DNA from: Stenotrophomonas sp. WZN-1
GTDB lineage: Bacteria > Pseudomonadota > Gammaproteobacteria > Xanthomonadales > Xanthomonadaceae
Direction of reading: 5' to 3'
Assembly: GCF_002192255.1 (NCBI RefSeq)
Contig: NZ_CP021768.1
Span: forward strand, 4,358,001 to 4,422,000
DNA length: 64,000 nt
The notes beneath the pieces were generated by a model. The model had not been told where the DNA came from. It did not search any database and saw only the letters and a list, made by a program, of their open reading frames with translations. Both the position numbers and the translations under genes were made by a program. Shown piece after piece: positions 49,197 to 59,964 of the stretch (its first letter is position 1; each line of letters opens with the position of its first letter).

Positions 49197-50858
49197 TTAT
49201 TTGGTGATATCCACGTCCTTGGTCTCGCGCAGGAACAGGCCACCAATCACCACCGACATCAATGCGATGATGATCGGATACCACAGGCCGTAGTACAGGT
49301 TGCCGGTACCGGCCACCAGCGCGAACGAGATCGCCGGCAGGAAGCCACCGAACCAGCCGTTGCCGATGTGGTACGGCAGCGACATCGAGGTGTAGCGGAT
49401 GCGGGTCGGGAACAGTTCGACCAGGTAGGCGGCGATCGGGCCGTAGACCATGGTCACGTACAGCACCAGCAGCCACAGCATGAACACCGTGCCGGCGATG
49501 TTGATGCGTGCGCCATCGGCCTTGGCCGGGTAGCCGGCGGTGGTCAGGGCGGTCTTCAGTTCCGCACCGAACGCATCGGCCTTGGCCTTGCCCTCTTCCT
49601 TGGTCAGGCCGGCCGCCTCATACGAGGTGACGCTGGCGCTGCCCACGTTCACCATCGCCAGCGAACCGGCGGCGGCGGGTTGCACGTCATACGGCACACC
49701 GGCCTTGGTCAGCGCGGCGGTGGCCACGTCGCAGGAGCTGGTGAACTTGCGCAGGCCAACCGGATCGAACTGGAACGAGCAGGTGGCCGGATCGGCCACG
49801 ACCAGGGCCGGCGAGCTGCTGCGGGCCTCTTCGATGGCCGGGTTGGCGAAGTGGGTCAGGCCCTTGAAGATCGGGATGTAGGTGACGGCGGCCAGCAGGC
49901 AGCCGGCCAGGATGATCTTCTTGCGGCCGATACGGTCGGACAGCCAGCCGAAGAAGATGAAGAACGGCACGCCCAGCGCCAGCGCGGCCGCGATCAGCAG
50001 GTAGGAGGTGGTGGCATCGACCTTCAGCATGCTGCTGAGGAAGAACAGCGCGTAGAACTGGCCGCCGTACCAGACCACCGCCTGGCCAGCCGCAGCACCC
50101 AGCAGGACCAGCAGCATCAGCTTCAGGTTGCCGCCCTTCAGGCTGTCACGGAACGGGGTCTTGGAACCCTTGCCCTCGGACTTCATCTGCTGGAACAGCG
50201 GCGATTCGCTCAGCTGCAGGCGGATCCACACGGACACGCCCAGCAGCAGGATCGAGACCAGGAACGGAATGCGCCAGCCCCAGGCTTCGAAGGCTTCGTT
50301 GCCGAGGAAGTAGCGGCAGGCCAGGATGATCAGCAGCGACATGAACAGGCCGAGCGTGGCGGTGCACTGGATGAAGCTGGTGTACAGGCCGCGCTTGTCG
50401 TCCGGCGCGTGCTCGGCCACGTAGGTGGCGGCACCGCCGTACTCACCGCCCATCGCCAGGCCCTGGGCCAGGCGCAGGATGATCAGGATCACCGGTGCGG
50501 CGAAGCCGATCGAGGCGTAGTTGGGCAGCACGCCGACCAGGAAGGTCGAGATGCCCATGATCAGGATGGTGACCAGGAAGGTGTACTTGCGGCCGATGCG
50601 GTCGCCAAGGCTGCCGAAGAAGGCTGCGCCGAACGGACGCACGAAGAAGCCGGCGGCGAACGCCAGCAGGGCGAAGATCATGCCCGTGGTTTCATTGACG
50701 CCACTGAAGAACTGCTTGGCGATGATGGCGGCGAGCGAGCCATACAGGAAGAAGTCATACCACTCGAACACCGTACCGAGGCTCGAGGCGAAGATGACTT
50801 TCTTGTGGCCCTTGGTCAGGGTGCCCGCTTTGTGTGCGGTGCTGGGTGTAGTGGACAT
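49197..50858 (-). CDS. MFS transporter, metabolite:H+ symporter (MHS) family, with internal soluble insert
   Basis: A 553-residue transporter with 12 helices, longer than usual MHS members (about 430-450). Signatures: GTVFEWYDFFLYGSLAAIIA, FGSLGDRIGRKYTF and GLAMGGEYGGAATYVAEHAP. Helix 8 is followed by a roughly 100-residue soluble insert (about 365-475) with two Cys (ATCSFQFDPVG, FTSSCDVATAAL) before helices 9-12. MHS carriers import carboxylates, osmolytes or amino-acid-like solutes with H+. With the DcaP porin just upstream on the same strand, dicarboxylates or aromatic acids are likely. The ATG at 50858 is chosen. Confidence 0.9.
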   Translation of the reverse strand: MSTTPSTAHKAGTLTKGHKKVIFASSLGTVFEWYDFFLYGSLAAIIAKQFFSGVNETTGMIFALLAFAAGFFVRPFGAAFFGSLGDRIGRKYTFLVTILIMGISTFLVGVLPNYASIGFAAPVILIILRLAQGLAMGGEYGGAATYVAEHAPDDKRGLYTSFIQCTATLGLFMSLLIILACRYFLGNEAFEAWGWRIPFLVSILLLGVSVWIRLQLSESPLFQQMKSEGKGSKTPFRDSLKGGNLKLMLLVLLGAAAGQAVVWYGGQFYALFFLSSMLKVDATTSYLLIAAALALGVPFFIFFGWLSDRIGRKKIILAGCLLAAVTYIPIFKGLTHFANPAIEEARSSSPALVVADPATCSFQFDPVGLRKFTSSCDVATAALTKAGVPYDVQPAAAGSLAMVNVGSASVTSYEAAGLTKEEGKAKADAFGAELKTALTTAGYPAKADGARINIAGTVFMLWLLVLYVTMVYGPIAAYLVELFPTRIRYTSMSLPYHIGNGWFGGFLPAISFALVAGTGNLYYGLWYPIIIALMSVVIGGLFLRETKDVDITK

Positions 50859-50888
50859 GGGACGCTTCCCCTCCGAAGCAATCGTTGT

Positions 50889-50948
50889 TGGTGGGTGCCG
50901 ACCTTGGTCGGCACTCAATCTCGGTAGGTGCCGACCGTTGGTCGGCGC
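50889..50948. repeat. Two SMAG-type REP units between porin and transporter genes
   Basis: GGTGGGTGCCGACCTTGGTC and GGTAGGTGCCGACCGTTGGT, in the same orientation. They occupy nearly all of the gap between the dcaP-like stop and the transporter ATG. Confidence 0.8.
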
Positions 50949-50952
50949 TCGA

Positions 50953-52380
50953 TCAGAAGCTGTACTTCGTGGTGAACTGCAACCGGGTGATGTCACCCTT
51001 GTTGCCGTTCTCCACTTCGCGACGGCCGTACATCAGCTCGGCGCCGATATCGACCTTGGGCAGCGGCGAGTAGAAGATGTTGCCGCGGATGCTCTGCACG
51101 CTCTTGGTCACCAGCGGGCCGAGGATGCTGTCGTTGTCGTAGTCGCTGCGCGCGTAGATCAGGTTGGTGCGCAGCTTCGGCGAGAACGCATGCCGCCAGC
51201 CCACGTAGCCGGCAAGCACGCCGGTCGGGTTGAGCTCGTCGCGGGCCACGTCGTAGGCACTGTCGGCGGTGATACCCAGGCCGATGTAGCGGGCGATGCC
51301 TTCGCCGCCGGTCAGCTGGTAGTGCAGCGAGTCGCTGTCACCCATCACCCACTTGCCGCCCAGGGTCAGGCCGCCGGCCACCTTGTCGGCCTTGGCGCCG
51401 GTGGCCTGGTTGTCAACCTTCAGCTGACGGACGATGCCGCCGACACCGAAGGTGCCCCAGTCGCCCTTCCAGCCGTAACGCATCGTCAGATCAGGCAGGC
51501 TGCCACGATCGGAGTTGGCGCTGGCATTGGTCCAGGCGCCGGTGACCGGGTTGCGGGTACCGGTGAGGGTGGTGGTTTCCGGGTTTTCCAGCGCGACGCT
51601 GAAGCCGCCCTGGGTGTAGCGCACCTGGGCCTGGCGCACGAAGATCACGCCGTCGGTGGGGCCGACGAAGTCGACCGCTTCCGGCAGTGCGGCCGCGTCC
51701 ATGAAGTTGGACCAGGTCTGGCCGGCCATCCAGTTGTTCCAGTACATGTAGGCGTGGCGCAGGGTCACACCGTAGGTATTGGTCGCGGTCTGGTTGCCCA
51801 GCGAGTTGCCGAAGAAGTCCATTTCGAAGAACGCACCGGCCTTGTTGCCCGATTCGCTCACGTTGTCGATGCCCAGGTTGAAGCGCGAGAACTTGGCGTG
51901 GGCATTGAAGTCGGTGCCCGAACGCTTGCCGCTGCCGCCGGCGCCTTCCACCGGGGTCTGGCCCGGCAGGTACAGCGAACGGCCGGTGGCGTCGTCGGCC
52001 AGCTGGCCATCGCTGGTCTGGGTGGCCAGGAAATCGGCCTTGATGAAGCCGCCGATCTTGACCGTGGTACCCGGCGCCGCGCCCGGGGTGATGGTGGTGA
52101 CCTGGATCGGCTGCTTGCCGGCCGGCACCCGTGCGACCGGCTTCTGCTCGGCCTGCACCGTGCGGACTTCGGTCACCGCCTGCTGGGTCTGGCTGATCTG
52201 GGTCTGCTGTTGTTGCTGCGAAGACAGCAGCAGCTGGACCTGGCGTTCCAGTTCGGCAACGCGTGCTTCCAGTGCCTTCTCTTTGGCGGTCTCTGCGAAC
52301 GCCATGCCCGGTGCGACCAGGGCGACCAACAGGCAGGCCGCCAAAGGTTTGCGCACGGCTTTCAACGTACGGTGGCTCAT
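50953..52380 (-). CDS. DcaP-family trimeric outer-membrane porin
   Basis: A 475-residue porin. Signal peptide MSHRTLKAVRKPLAACLLVA to about residue 29. A coiled coil (ALEARVAELERQVQLLLSSQ and a run of Gln) follows, then a 16-strand-type beta barrel with alternating aromatic motifs (GGFIKADFLATQTSD, YMYWNNWMAGQTWSNFMDAA, LQFTTKYSF at the C-terminus). DcaP porins in Acinetobacter take up dicarboxylates and small peptides. It is divergent from acs and lies directly upstream of the MHS transporter, so the two probably work together. Confidence 0.9.
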   Translation of the reverse strand: MSHRTLKAVRKPLAACLLVALVAPGMAFAETAKEKALEARVAELERQVQLLLSSQQQQQTQISQTQQAVTEVRTVQAEQKPVARVPAGKQPIQVTTITPGAAPGTTVKIGGFIKADFLATQTSDGQLADDATGRSLYLPGQTPVEGAGGSGKRSGTDFNAHAKFSRFNLGIDNVSESGNKAGAFFEMDFFGNSLGNQTATNTYGVTLRHAYMYWNNWMAGQTWSNFMDAAALPEAVDFVGPTDGVIFVRQAQVRYTQGGFSVALENPETTTLTGTRNPVTGAWTNASANSDRGSLPDLTMRYGWKGDWGTFGVGGIVRQLKVDNQATGAKADKVAGGLTLGGKWVMGDSDSLHYQLTGGEGIARYIGLGITADSAYDVARDELNPTGVLAGYVGWRHAFSPKLRTNLIYARSDYDNDSILGPLVTKSVQSIRGNIFYSPLPKVDIGAELMYGRREVENGNKGDITRLQFTTKYSF

Positions 52381-52625
52381 GTTGCCCTCTCTCCCAAGTG
52401 GCAAGGTGATGCCGCGCGTGGGGCACGGTCGAGCCGAGACTGCGGGGCGTTCACGCACAGCGGCTATTCGCCATTGGTCGAACCCGGCCCTGCTGGGCGC
52501 TCACTTTCGACCATGGTCTAACCAGTGTGGTGACGCGGCCGGGGGTGGATGGGGCAAACTGAGGGGGATCGGTCGCTGCGATGCTGCGACCGCACATACA
52601 AAGTCAACGTGCAAGTGAGGGTGCC
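52381..52625. promoter_or_regulatory. Divergent dcaP-like / acs promoter region with inverted repeat
   Basis: The 245-base gap between two divergent genes. It holds CCATTGGTCGAA (52471-52482) and its near-complement TTCGACCATGG (52506-52516), 23 bases apart, which could be an operator for a dimeric regulator. The core GACCATGGTC is itself a 10-base palindrome. No firm -10/-35 pair was chosen. Confidence 0.45.
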
Positions 52626-54569
<1,944 letters not shown>

Positions 54570-54579
54570 TGGCGTGACT

Positions 54580-54651
54580 GCAGGCGCAGGACGCGCCAGG
54601 GACGTGGCCGGGAGGAGGGACCCGGCCGTGTCCGACCCGTCCTGCACCTGC
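54580..54651 (+). promoter_or_regulatory. Long nested inverted repeat between acs and response regulator gene
   Basis: GCAGGCGCAGGACG pairs with CGTCCTGCACCTGC, and inside it GGACGTGGCCGGG pairs with CCCGGCCGTGTCC. A T-run (CTTTTTCC) lies about 20 bases beyond. It could be an attenuating or terminating hairpin limiting read-through from acs. Confidence 0.45.
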
Positions 54652-54690
54652 CATCACGTCGCTCTTTTTCCTGATCGATAAGCTCGACCC

Positions 54691-55356
54691 ATGACCACCC
54701 TCCTGATTGCCGATGACCACCCGCTGTTCCGCGAAGCCCTGCGTGGGGCGGTGCAGCGGGTCATCCCCGGCGTGCAGCTGTTCGAGGCCGACAGCGTGGA
54801 AGCGCTGTATGCACTGGCCGACCAGCACAACGACGCCGACCTGGTCCTGATGGATCTCAACATGCCCGGTGCGCAGGGTTTCAACGCGCTGGTGCACATG
54901 CGCTCGCTGCACCCGCACCTGCCGGTGGTGGTGGTGTCCGCGCGCGAGGAAGCCACGGTGATGCGCCGCGCGCTCGACCACGGCGCGCTGGGCTTCATTC
55001 CGAAATCCGCCGACTCGGACACCATCGGCCATGCACTGGGCACCATCCTTGATGGCGAGACCTGGGCTCCGCCGGAAGCGCACAACGTGCCGCCCACCGG
55101 CAGCGAAGAACGCGAAGTCGGCCAGCGCCTGCGTGAGCTGACGCCGCAGCAGTTCCGCGTTTTGCAGATGCTGGGCGCTGGTCGCTTGAACAAGCAGATC
55201 GCCTACGACCTCAACGTCTCCGAAGCGACGATCAAGGCCCACGTCACCGCCATCCTGCGCAAGCTGGGCGTGACCAACCGCACCCAGGCCGTGCTGATGG
55301 CCGGCAAGCTGGCCATCGACGACGACGCCATCGTGCTGCCGCCGGAAGAAGACTGA
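54691..55356 (+). CDS. LuxR/NarL-family response regulator, CrbR/ErdR-like
   Basis: A 221-residue response regulator. The receiver domain opens TLLIADDHPLFREAL and has the phosphorylated Asp55 in LVLMDLNMPG. The C-terminal helix-turn-helix is LTPQQFRVLQMLGAGRLNKQ then IAYDLNVSEATIKAHVTAIL. In Vibrio and Pseudomonas the CrbR/ErdR regulators of this type, with an SSS-domain sensor kinase (CrbS/MxtR), activate acs; both that kinase (56383-59829) and acs are neighbours here. This makes CrbR the best guess. Confidence 0.87.
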   Translation: MTTLLIADDHPLFREALRGAVQRVIPGVQLFEADSVEALYALADQHNDADLVLMDLNMPGAQGFNALVHMRSLHPHLPVVVVSAREEATVMRRALDHGALGFIPKSADSDTIGHALGTILDGETWAPPEAHNVPPTGSEEREVGQRLRELTPQQFRVLQMLGAGRLNKQIAYDLNVSEATIKAHVTAILRKLGVTNRTQAVLMAGKLAIDDDAIVLPPEED

Positions 55357-55357
55357 A

Positions 55358-55484
55358 GGTAGTGCCGGCCGCCGGCCGGCAATCGCCTTCAGTTCCTGAA
55401 ATCACCCGAAACCGCTTCGGTAGGTGCCAAGCTTGCTTGGCACGCTCTCGCCGTTGCGCATGCCGGCCAGCGGCCGGCACTACT
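55358..55484. repeat. Three SMAG-type REP units downstream of the response regulator gene
   Basis: Units at about 55358-55382 (GTAGTGCCGGCCGCCGGCCG), 55419-55443 (GGTAGGTGCCAAGCTTGCTT) and 55460-55484 (inverted GCCGGCCAGCGGCCGGCACT). They fill much of the gap before the mntP riboswitch. Confidence 0.82.
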
Positions 55485-55587
55485 CGGCACCGCTGCGCTC
55501 TCGATATAGCCATCGCTATACAAACCAGCCCTGCCTGCGCATTTCGCTGGAAATGCGCCACGCGCGAATCGCGGTGCTAAGCTTCGC

Positions 55588-55696
55588 GTCCCCTTGGGGA
55601 GTAGCCGGATTCCTTCGCAGGAATCGTCCACGTCAACATACTCGGCCAGTGCGCCGTGGCGTGGACAACCATGATGGTTGGCGAGACCAGCGGCCC
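55588..55696 (+). promoter_or_regulatory. yybP-ykoY (manganese) riboswitch upstream of mntP
   Basis: The conserved core of the Mn2+ aptamer is present: CTTGGGGAGTAGCC at about 55594-55607, CGTCAACATACTCGGCC near 55631-55647 and GGCGAGACCAGC near 55680. The spacing and order fit the yybP-ykoY consensus. The family senses Mn2+ and controls manganese exporters, and mntP starts 72 bases downstream. A GC-rich stretch (CGCGCGCGCAACGTC, then GGGCGCGAGCG) after the aptamer could be the expression platform. Confidence 0.92.
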
Positions 55697-55767
55697 GCGC
55701 GCGCAACGTCAGGTTGGGCGCGAGCGCAGGCCGTGCGTCCGTCCTAGCCCGACCTCAGCCGCTGCCC

Positions 55768-56343
55768 ATGTCCCCCATTTCGATCCTCCTGATCGGCTTT
55801 GCCATGTCCACCGATGCCTTCGCCGCTGCAATCGGCAAGGGCGCGGCCATGCGCAAGCCGGTGTTCCGCGACGCACTGCGTGCCGGCATCATCTTTGGCG
55901 TCATCGAGGCGATCACGCCCATCATCGGCTGGCTGCTCGGCCGTGCCGCCCTGCAGTACGTCGAAGCCTTCGACCACTGGATCGCGTTCGGCCTGCTCGG
56001 CGCGCTGGGCATCCACATGATCTACAACGGCCTGCGCCCGGACAGCGCCGAGGACGATGAAGATCCCTCGCAGCACCACGGCTTCTGGAAGCTGGCGCTG
56101 ACCGGCTTCGCCACCAGCATCGATGCGATGGCGGTGGGTATCGGCCTGGCCTTCATGGACGTGCATATCGGCGTGATGGCTGCGGTGATCGGCCTGTGCA
56201 CGCTGAGCATGGTCACCGTCGGCATCATGCTCGGCCGCGTGCTGGGCAGCATGGTCGGCAAGCGTGCCGAGATCATCGGCGGCGTGATCCTGGTGATCAT
56301 CGGTGCGACGATCCTGTACGAACACCTGCACGGCGTGGGGTAA
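55768..56343 (+). CDS. mntP: Manganese efflux pump MntP
   Basis: A 191-residue exporter with six helices in two repeats. Each repeat has an Asp-containing motif: [15 protein letters not shown] near residue 10 and [17 protein letters not shown] near residue 111. These are the MntP/YebN signatures. The ATG at 55768 is chosen. A Mn riboswitch in its leader implies induction by excess Mn2+. It sits between the response regulator gene and the convergent kinase gene but has no functional link to acetate. Confidence 0.95.
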   Translation: MSPISILLIGFAMSTDAFAAAIGKGAAMRKPVFRDALRAGIIFGVIEAITPIIGWLLGRAALQYVEAFDHWIAFGLLGALGIHMIYNGLRPDSAEDDEDPSQHHGFWKLALTGFATSIDAMAVGIGLAFMDVHIGVMAAVIGLCTLSMVTVGIMLGRVLGSMVGKRAEIIGGVILVIIGATILYEHLHGVG

Positions 56344-56362
56344 CACATCCGCGATTACGTGG

Positions 56363-56387
56363 TTGCCGGCCGGCGGCCGGCACTACT
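56363..56387. repeat. SMAG-type REP monomer overlapping the kinase stop codon
   Basis: On the minus strand GTAGTGCCGGCCGCCGGCCG; its TAG at 56383-56385 is the stop codon of the hybrid histidine kinase gene. Confidence 0.83.
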
Positions 56388-59300
56388 GGGCGTCGCGCAG
56401 CGCGCCCAGGAAGGCGCGCAGCGAGGCCGGCTTGATCGGCTTGGTCAGCACGCGGTAGCCCCGTTCACGCGCCATCCGCTTCAGCTCGTCGCGGCCATCG
56501 GCGGTCAGCAGCGCGCCCGGCAGCGGGTAACCGGCGGCTTCGCGCAGCGCCACCAGCGCATCCAGGCCGTCCATGCGGTCGTGCAGGTGGTAATCCACCA
56601 GCATCACCTGTGGGTGCTCGGCGATCTTCTCCAGCGCCTGGTCGACGGTGGCCGCAGTGATCACCTGCACCTGCCAACGACCGAGCAGTGCGCGCATGCC
56701 GTCGAGGATCTCCTCGTCGTTGTCCACGCACAGCACGCGCAGGCCCGCCAGCGAATCGCTGCGCACCGGCGCGGCGACAGCCTGTACCGGCGCGGCCAGT
56801 TCGGTGTAGCCCGGCAGGGGCGCCACCCGCGGCAGGATGATCGAGAACATCGAGCCCTTGCCAACCCGGCTGCGCGCGTTCAACCGATGGTCGAGCAGGC
56901 GCGAAATGCGCTGGCAGATCGACAACCCCAGTCCCAGCCCCTGCTCACCCCAGTCGAACGGCTGCTGGTAGCGGTGGAACTCGTCGAAGATCTGCCGCAT
57001 GTGGTGCTCGGGAATGCCGGGCCCGGTATCCCAGACCTGCAGCTCCACTTCGTCGCCGCGCTGGCGCACGGCCAGCACGATGCGACCCTGGCGGGTATAG
57101 CGCAGCGCGTTGGCCAGGAAGTTCTGCAGCACGCGGCGCAGCAGGCGGCGGTCACTGCGTACCCATGCCGGGCGCGCGAACAGGTCCAGGCGCAGGCCAC
57201 GGCCAGCGGCAACCGGGGTGTACTGGGCGGCCAGCTCGCGCATCAACGCGCTCACGTCGAACTCGCCGATCACCGGGTGCAGGCCGCCGGCATCCAGCCG
57301 CGATACATCCAGCAGGCCATCGAGCAGTTCTTCGGCCGCGCGCAGCGACGCGTCCACGCGCTCGGCCAGGTGCTTCTGCTCGTCGCTCACGTGATCACTG
57401 TCGCGCAGTGCCGAAGCGAACAGGCGTGCTGCGTTCAGCGGCTGCAGCACGTCGTGGCTGATCGCCGCCAGGAAGCGCGTCTTCGACTGCTGCGCGACCT
57501 CGGCCTCGTGGGAGCGCTCGGCCACGCGCTGTTCCAGCGTTTCGTTGGCTTCCAGCAGTGCTTTCTCCGCGTGCTTGTAGTCGGTGATGTCGTTGTAGCT
57601 GGTCACGTAGCCGCCACCGGGCAGCGCCTGGCCGCGCATCTCGATCACCTTGCCGTCGCTGCGGGTACGCTCGAACACGTGCGGTGAACCAGCGCGCATG
57701 TAGCCGATGCGGCGGTTGATCTGCACCTCGATATCACCCTCGCCCAGCTCGCCGCGCTCGGCGTTGTAGCGGATCAGGTCGGCCACCGGGCGGCCCACGT
57801 AGAGCATGCCGTCGGGATAGCCGAACATGTCCTGGTAGCGACGATTCCACGCCGTCAGCCGCATGTCCGGATCGACCACGCTGACACCGGCGCTGATGTT
57901 CTCCAGCGTGGTCGACAGGATCTCGCGATTGAAGCGCAGTTCCTGTCCGGCTTCGTCCAGCACCGCCACCACTTCGCCCAGATCCATGCCCGAGCCGCGC
58001 AGCAGGCTGGTCAGCAGCAGGCGTGCCGATGCCGCACCGATCGAGGCGGCCAGCAGGCGCTCGGTGAACTGTACCCACGGCCGGTCCGCAGGCGCCGAGG
58101 ATTGCAGCTCGCGGCCCAGCGACTGCGCCTGCTCGAAGAACGAACGCCGCGCATGGCGCTCGCCCACCACGCGCGAGGCCAGCGCCAGCAGGTCGCCCAC
58201 GTGCACATGGCCCGGCCAGCCACCGGCCACCGACGGGCGCTCGGCATACGGGTCGAGGAACGGTGCGGCACGCAGCCGCTCATCGACGCCGGGGCGCCAG
58301 CGTGCGGACACCAGCATCATCGTCGCCGCATTGACCAGCAGCGACCAGAACGTGCCGTGGGTCAGCGGGTCCCAGCCGGTCATCCCGAACAGCTGCTGCG
58401 GGCGCAGCCACTCGATGCCGAATGGACCGTGCTGCACCCAGGCGGCATCGACCCAGCCGGCCATGGTCATCGCTGGCAGCAGCAAGGTGTACAGCCAGGT
58501 GGCGAAGCCCAGCAGCATGCCCACCTCGACGCCGCGCCGGCTGGCGCCGCGCCAGTACAGGCCGCCAATCAGGCCGGGTGCGAACTGCGCCACCGCTGCG
58601 AACGCCATCAGGCCATACGAGGCCAGCGTGCTGTCGTTGCTGCTGGTGCGGTAGTAGCTGTACGCCATCAGCGCCAGCAGCAGGATCGCCAGGCGGCGGA
58701 TCCACAGCACGCGCGAGGCGACGTCGGCGGCCTCCTGGTGGTCACCGCTCCGACGCAGCAGCACCGGCATCACCAGGTCGTTGCTGACCATGGTGGCCAG
58801 CGCGATCGACGACACGATGACCATGCCGGTGGCCGCCGAGAAGCCGCCCACATAGGCGATCAGCGCCAGCGCGTTGCGGCCCTCGGCCAGTGGCAGGGCC
58901 AGCACCATCGAGTCGTCGGCGACGCTGCCGCCGGTGCCGAACAGGGTCACGCCGGCGGTGGCGATCGGCAGCACCATGCCCGAGATCAGCACCAGGTAGC
59001 CACCGAACATCCAGCGCGCGCGGCGCACGTCGCGCACGTCACCGCACTCGACCACAGCCACGTGGAACTGCCGCGGCAGGCAGATGATGGCGAGGAAACT
59101 GAGCAGGGTCTGCGAAATGAAGCCCACCGGCGGCAGGCCGGTGAACAGCGTATGCACCGACTCGACCACTGCATCGGTGCGGTTGCTCAGCCACAGGTAG
59201 GCGAACACGCCCACGGCCAGCATCGCCAGCAGCTTGATCACCGATTCGAAGGCGATCGCCAGCATCATGCCGTGATGGTGCTCGGTGGCATCGACCTGGC

Positions 59301-59829
59301 GGGTACCGAACAGGGTGGCGAACAATGCCATCAGCAGCGCCACGTACAGCGCGGGATCGGTGAAGAAGCCGGTCGGGCCGGTGTTGCCGGTCAGCACCTG
59401 CAGGCTCATCGCCACCGCTTTGTACTGCAGGGCCAGGTACGGAATGATGCCGATCAGCGCGATGATCGCCACCAGCGCCGCCAGCCTCCGCGAACGGCCG
59501 AAGCGCGAGGAGATGAAATCGGCGATGGACACCACGTTCTGGCTGCGCGCGATCAGCGCCAGGCGTTCGATGATGCGCCAGCCGAACAGCAACAACAGCA
59601 GCGGGCCTATGTAGATCGGCAGGTAGCCCACGCCGTTGCGCACGGCGGTGCCGACCGCGCCGTAGAAGGTCCACGACGAGCAGTACACGGCCAGCGCCAA
59701 GCTGTAGACCACCGGCCGCAGCCAGGGTCTATCCGGATACATCGGTCGACGGTCACCCCACCACGCCACGCCGAACAGCAGCGCGGCATAGGCAACCGAG
59801 ACCAGCAGCAGGATCCAGCTGGAGACCAC
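56383..59829 (-). CDS. Hybrid sensor histidine kinase with sodium/solute symporter domain (CrbS/MxtR-like)
   Basis: A 1148-residue membrane sensor. The N-terminal half (about residues 1-530) is a sodium:solute-symporter (SSS) domain with roughly 13 helices, which may carry or sense acetate. A linker, a PAS domain (about 655-780) and a dimerisation/phosphoacceptor helix AAISHDVLQPLNAARLFASA (His near 788) follow. The ATPase domain has DTGPGIPE and GLGLGLSI. A C-terminal receiver ends the protein, with Asp near 1077 in MLVDYHLHD. The start is taken as GTG at 59829 (VVSSWILLL); it is uncertain. It pairs logically with the response regulator at 54691. Confidence 0.87.
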   Translation of the reverse strand: MVSSWILLLVSVAYAALLFGVAWWGDRRPMYPDRPWLRPVVYSLALAVYCSSWTFYGAVGTAVRNGVGYLPIYIGPLLLLLFGWRIIERLALIARSQNVVSIADFISSRFGRSRRLAALVAIIALIGIIPYLALQYKAVAMSLQVLTGNTGPTGFFTDPALYVALLMALFATLFGTRQVDATEHHHGMMLAIAFESVIKLLAMLAVGVFAYLWLSNRTDAVVESVHTLFTGLPPVGFISQTLLSFLAIICLPRQFHVAVVECGDVRDVRRARWMFGGYLVLISGMVLPIATAGVTLFGTGGSVADDSMVLALPLAEGRNALALIAYVGGFSAATGMVIVSSIALATMVSNDLVMPVLLRRSGDHQEAADVASRVLWIRRLAILLLALMAYSYYRTSSNDSTLASYGLMAFAAVAQFAPGLIGGLYWRGASRRGVEVGMLLGFATWLYTLLLPAMTMAGWVDAAWVQHGPFGIEWLRPQQLFGMTGWDPLTHGTFWSLLVNAATMMLVSARWRPGVDERLRAAPFLDPYAERPSVAGGWPGHVHVGDLLALASRVVGERHARRSFFEQAQSLGRELQSSAPADRPWVQFTERLLAASIGAASARLLLTSLLRGSGMDLGEVVAVLDEAGQELRFNREILSTTLENISAGVSVVDPDMRLTAWNRRYQDMFGYPDGMLYVGRPVADLIRYNAERGELGEGDIEVQINRRIGYMRAGSPHVFERTRSDGKVIEMRGQALPGGGYVTSYNDITDYKHAEKALLEANETLEQRVAERSHEAEVAQQSKTRFLAAISHDVLQPLNAARLFASALRDSDHVSDEQKHLAERVDASLRAAEELLDGLLDVSRLDAGGLHPVIGEFDVSALMRELAAQYTPVAAGRGLRLDLFARPAWVRSDRRLLRRVLQNFLANALRYTRQGRIVLAVRQRGDEVELQVWDTGPGIPEHHMRQIFDEFHRYQQPFDWGEQGLGLGLSICQRISRLLDHRLNARSRVGKGSMFSIILPRVAPLPGYTELAAPVQAVAAPVRSDSLAGLRVLCVDNDEEILDGMRALLGRWQVQVITAATVDQALEKIAEHPQVMLVDYHLHDRMDGLDALVALREAAGYPLPGALLTADGRDELKRMARERGYRVLTKPIKPASLRAFLGALRDAQ

Positions 59830-59901
59830 GCGTGCGTTTCCGTCGGAAGAACCCGCAGTGTAGGCCAGGCGTGGCCGGGGGTGCGGGCTCGTTGGGGGCA
59901 A

Positions 59902-59958
59902 CCACCCCCACCAAGGTGGGGGCCTACGCGGAGCGGGCCACGACCGTTGGTCGTGGCC
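59902..59958. repeat. Two REP-like palindromes upstream of the S46 peptidase stop
   Basis: CCACCCCCACCAAGGTGGGG followed by CCTACG, and CCACGACCGTTGGTCGTGG. The first has a CTAC-like foot; the second lacks one. They lie between the kinase start and the S46 gene. Confidence 0.65.
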
Positions 59959-59964
59959 GGCTTC

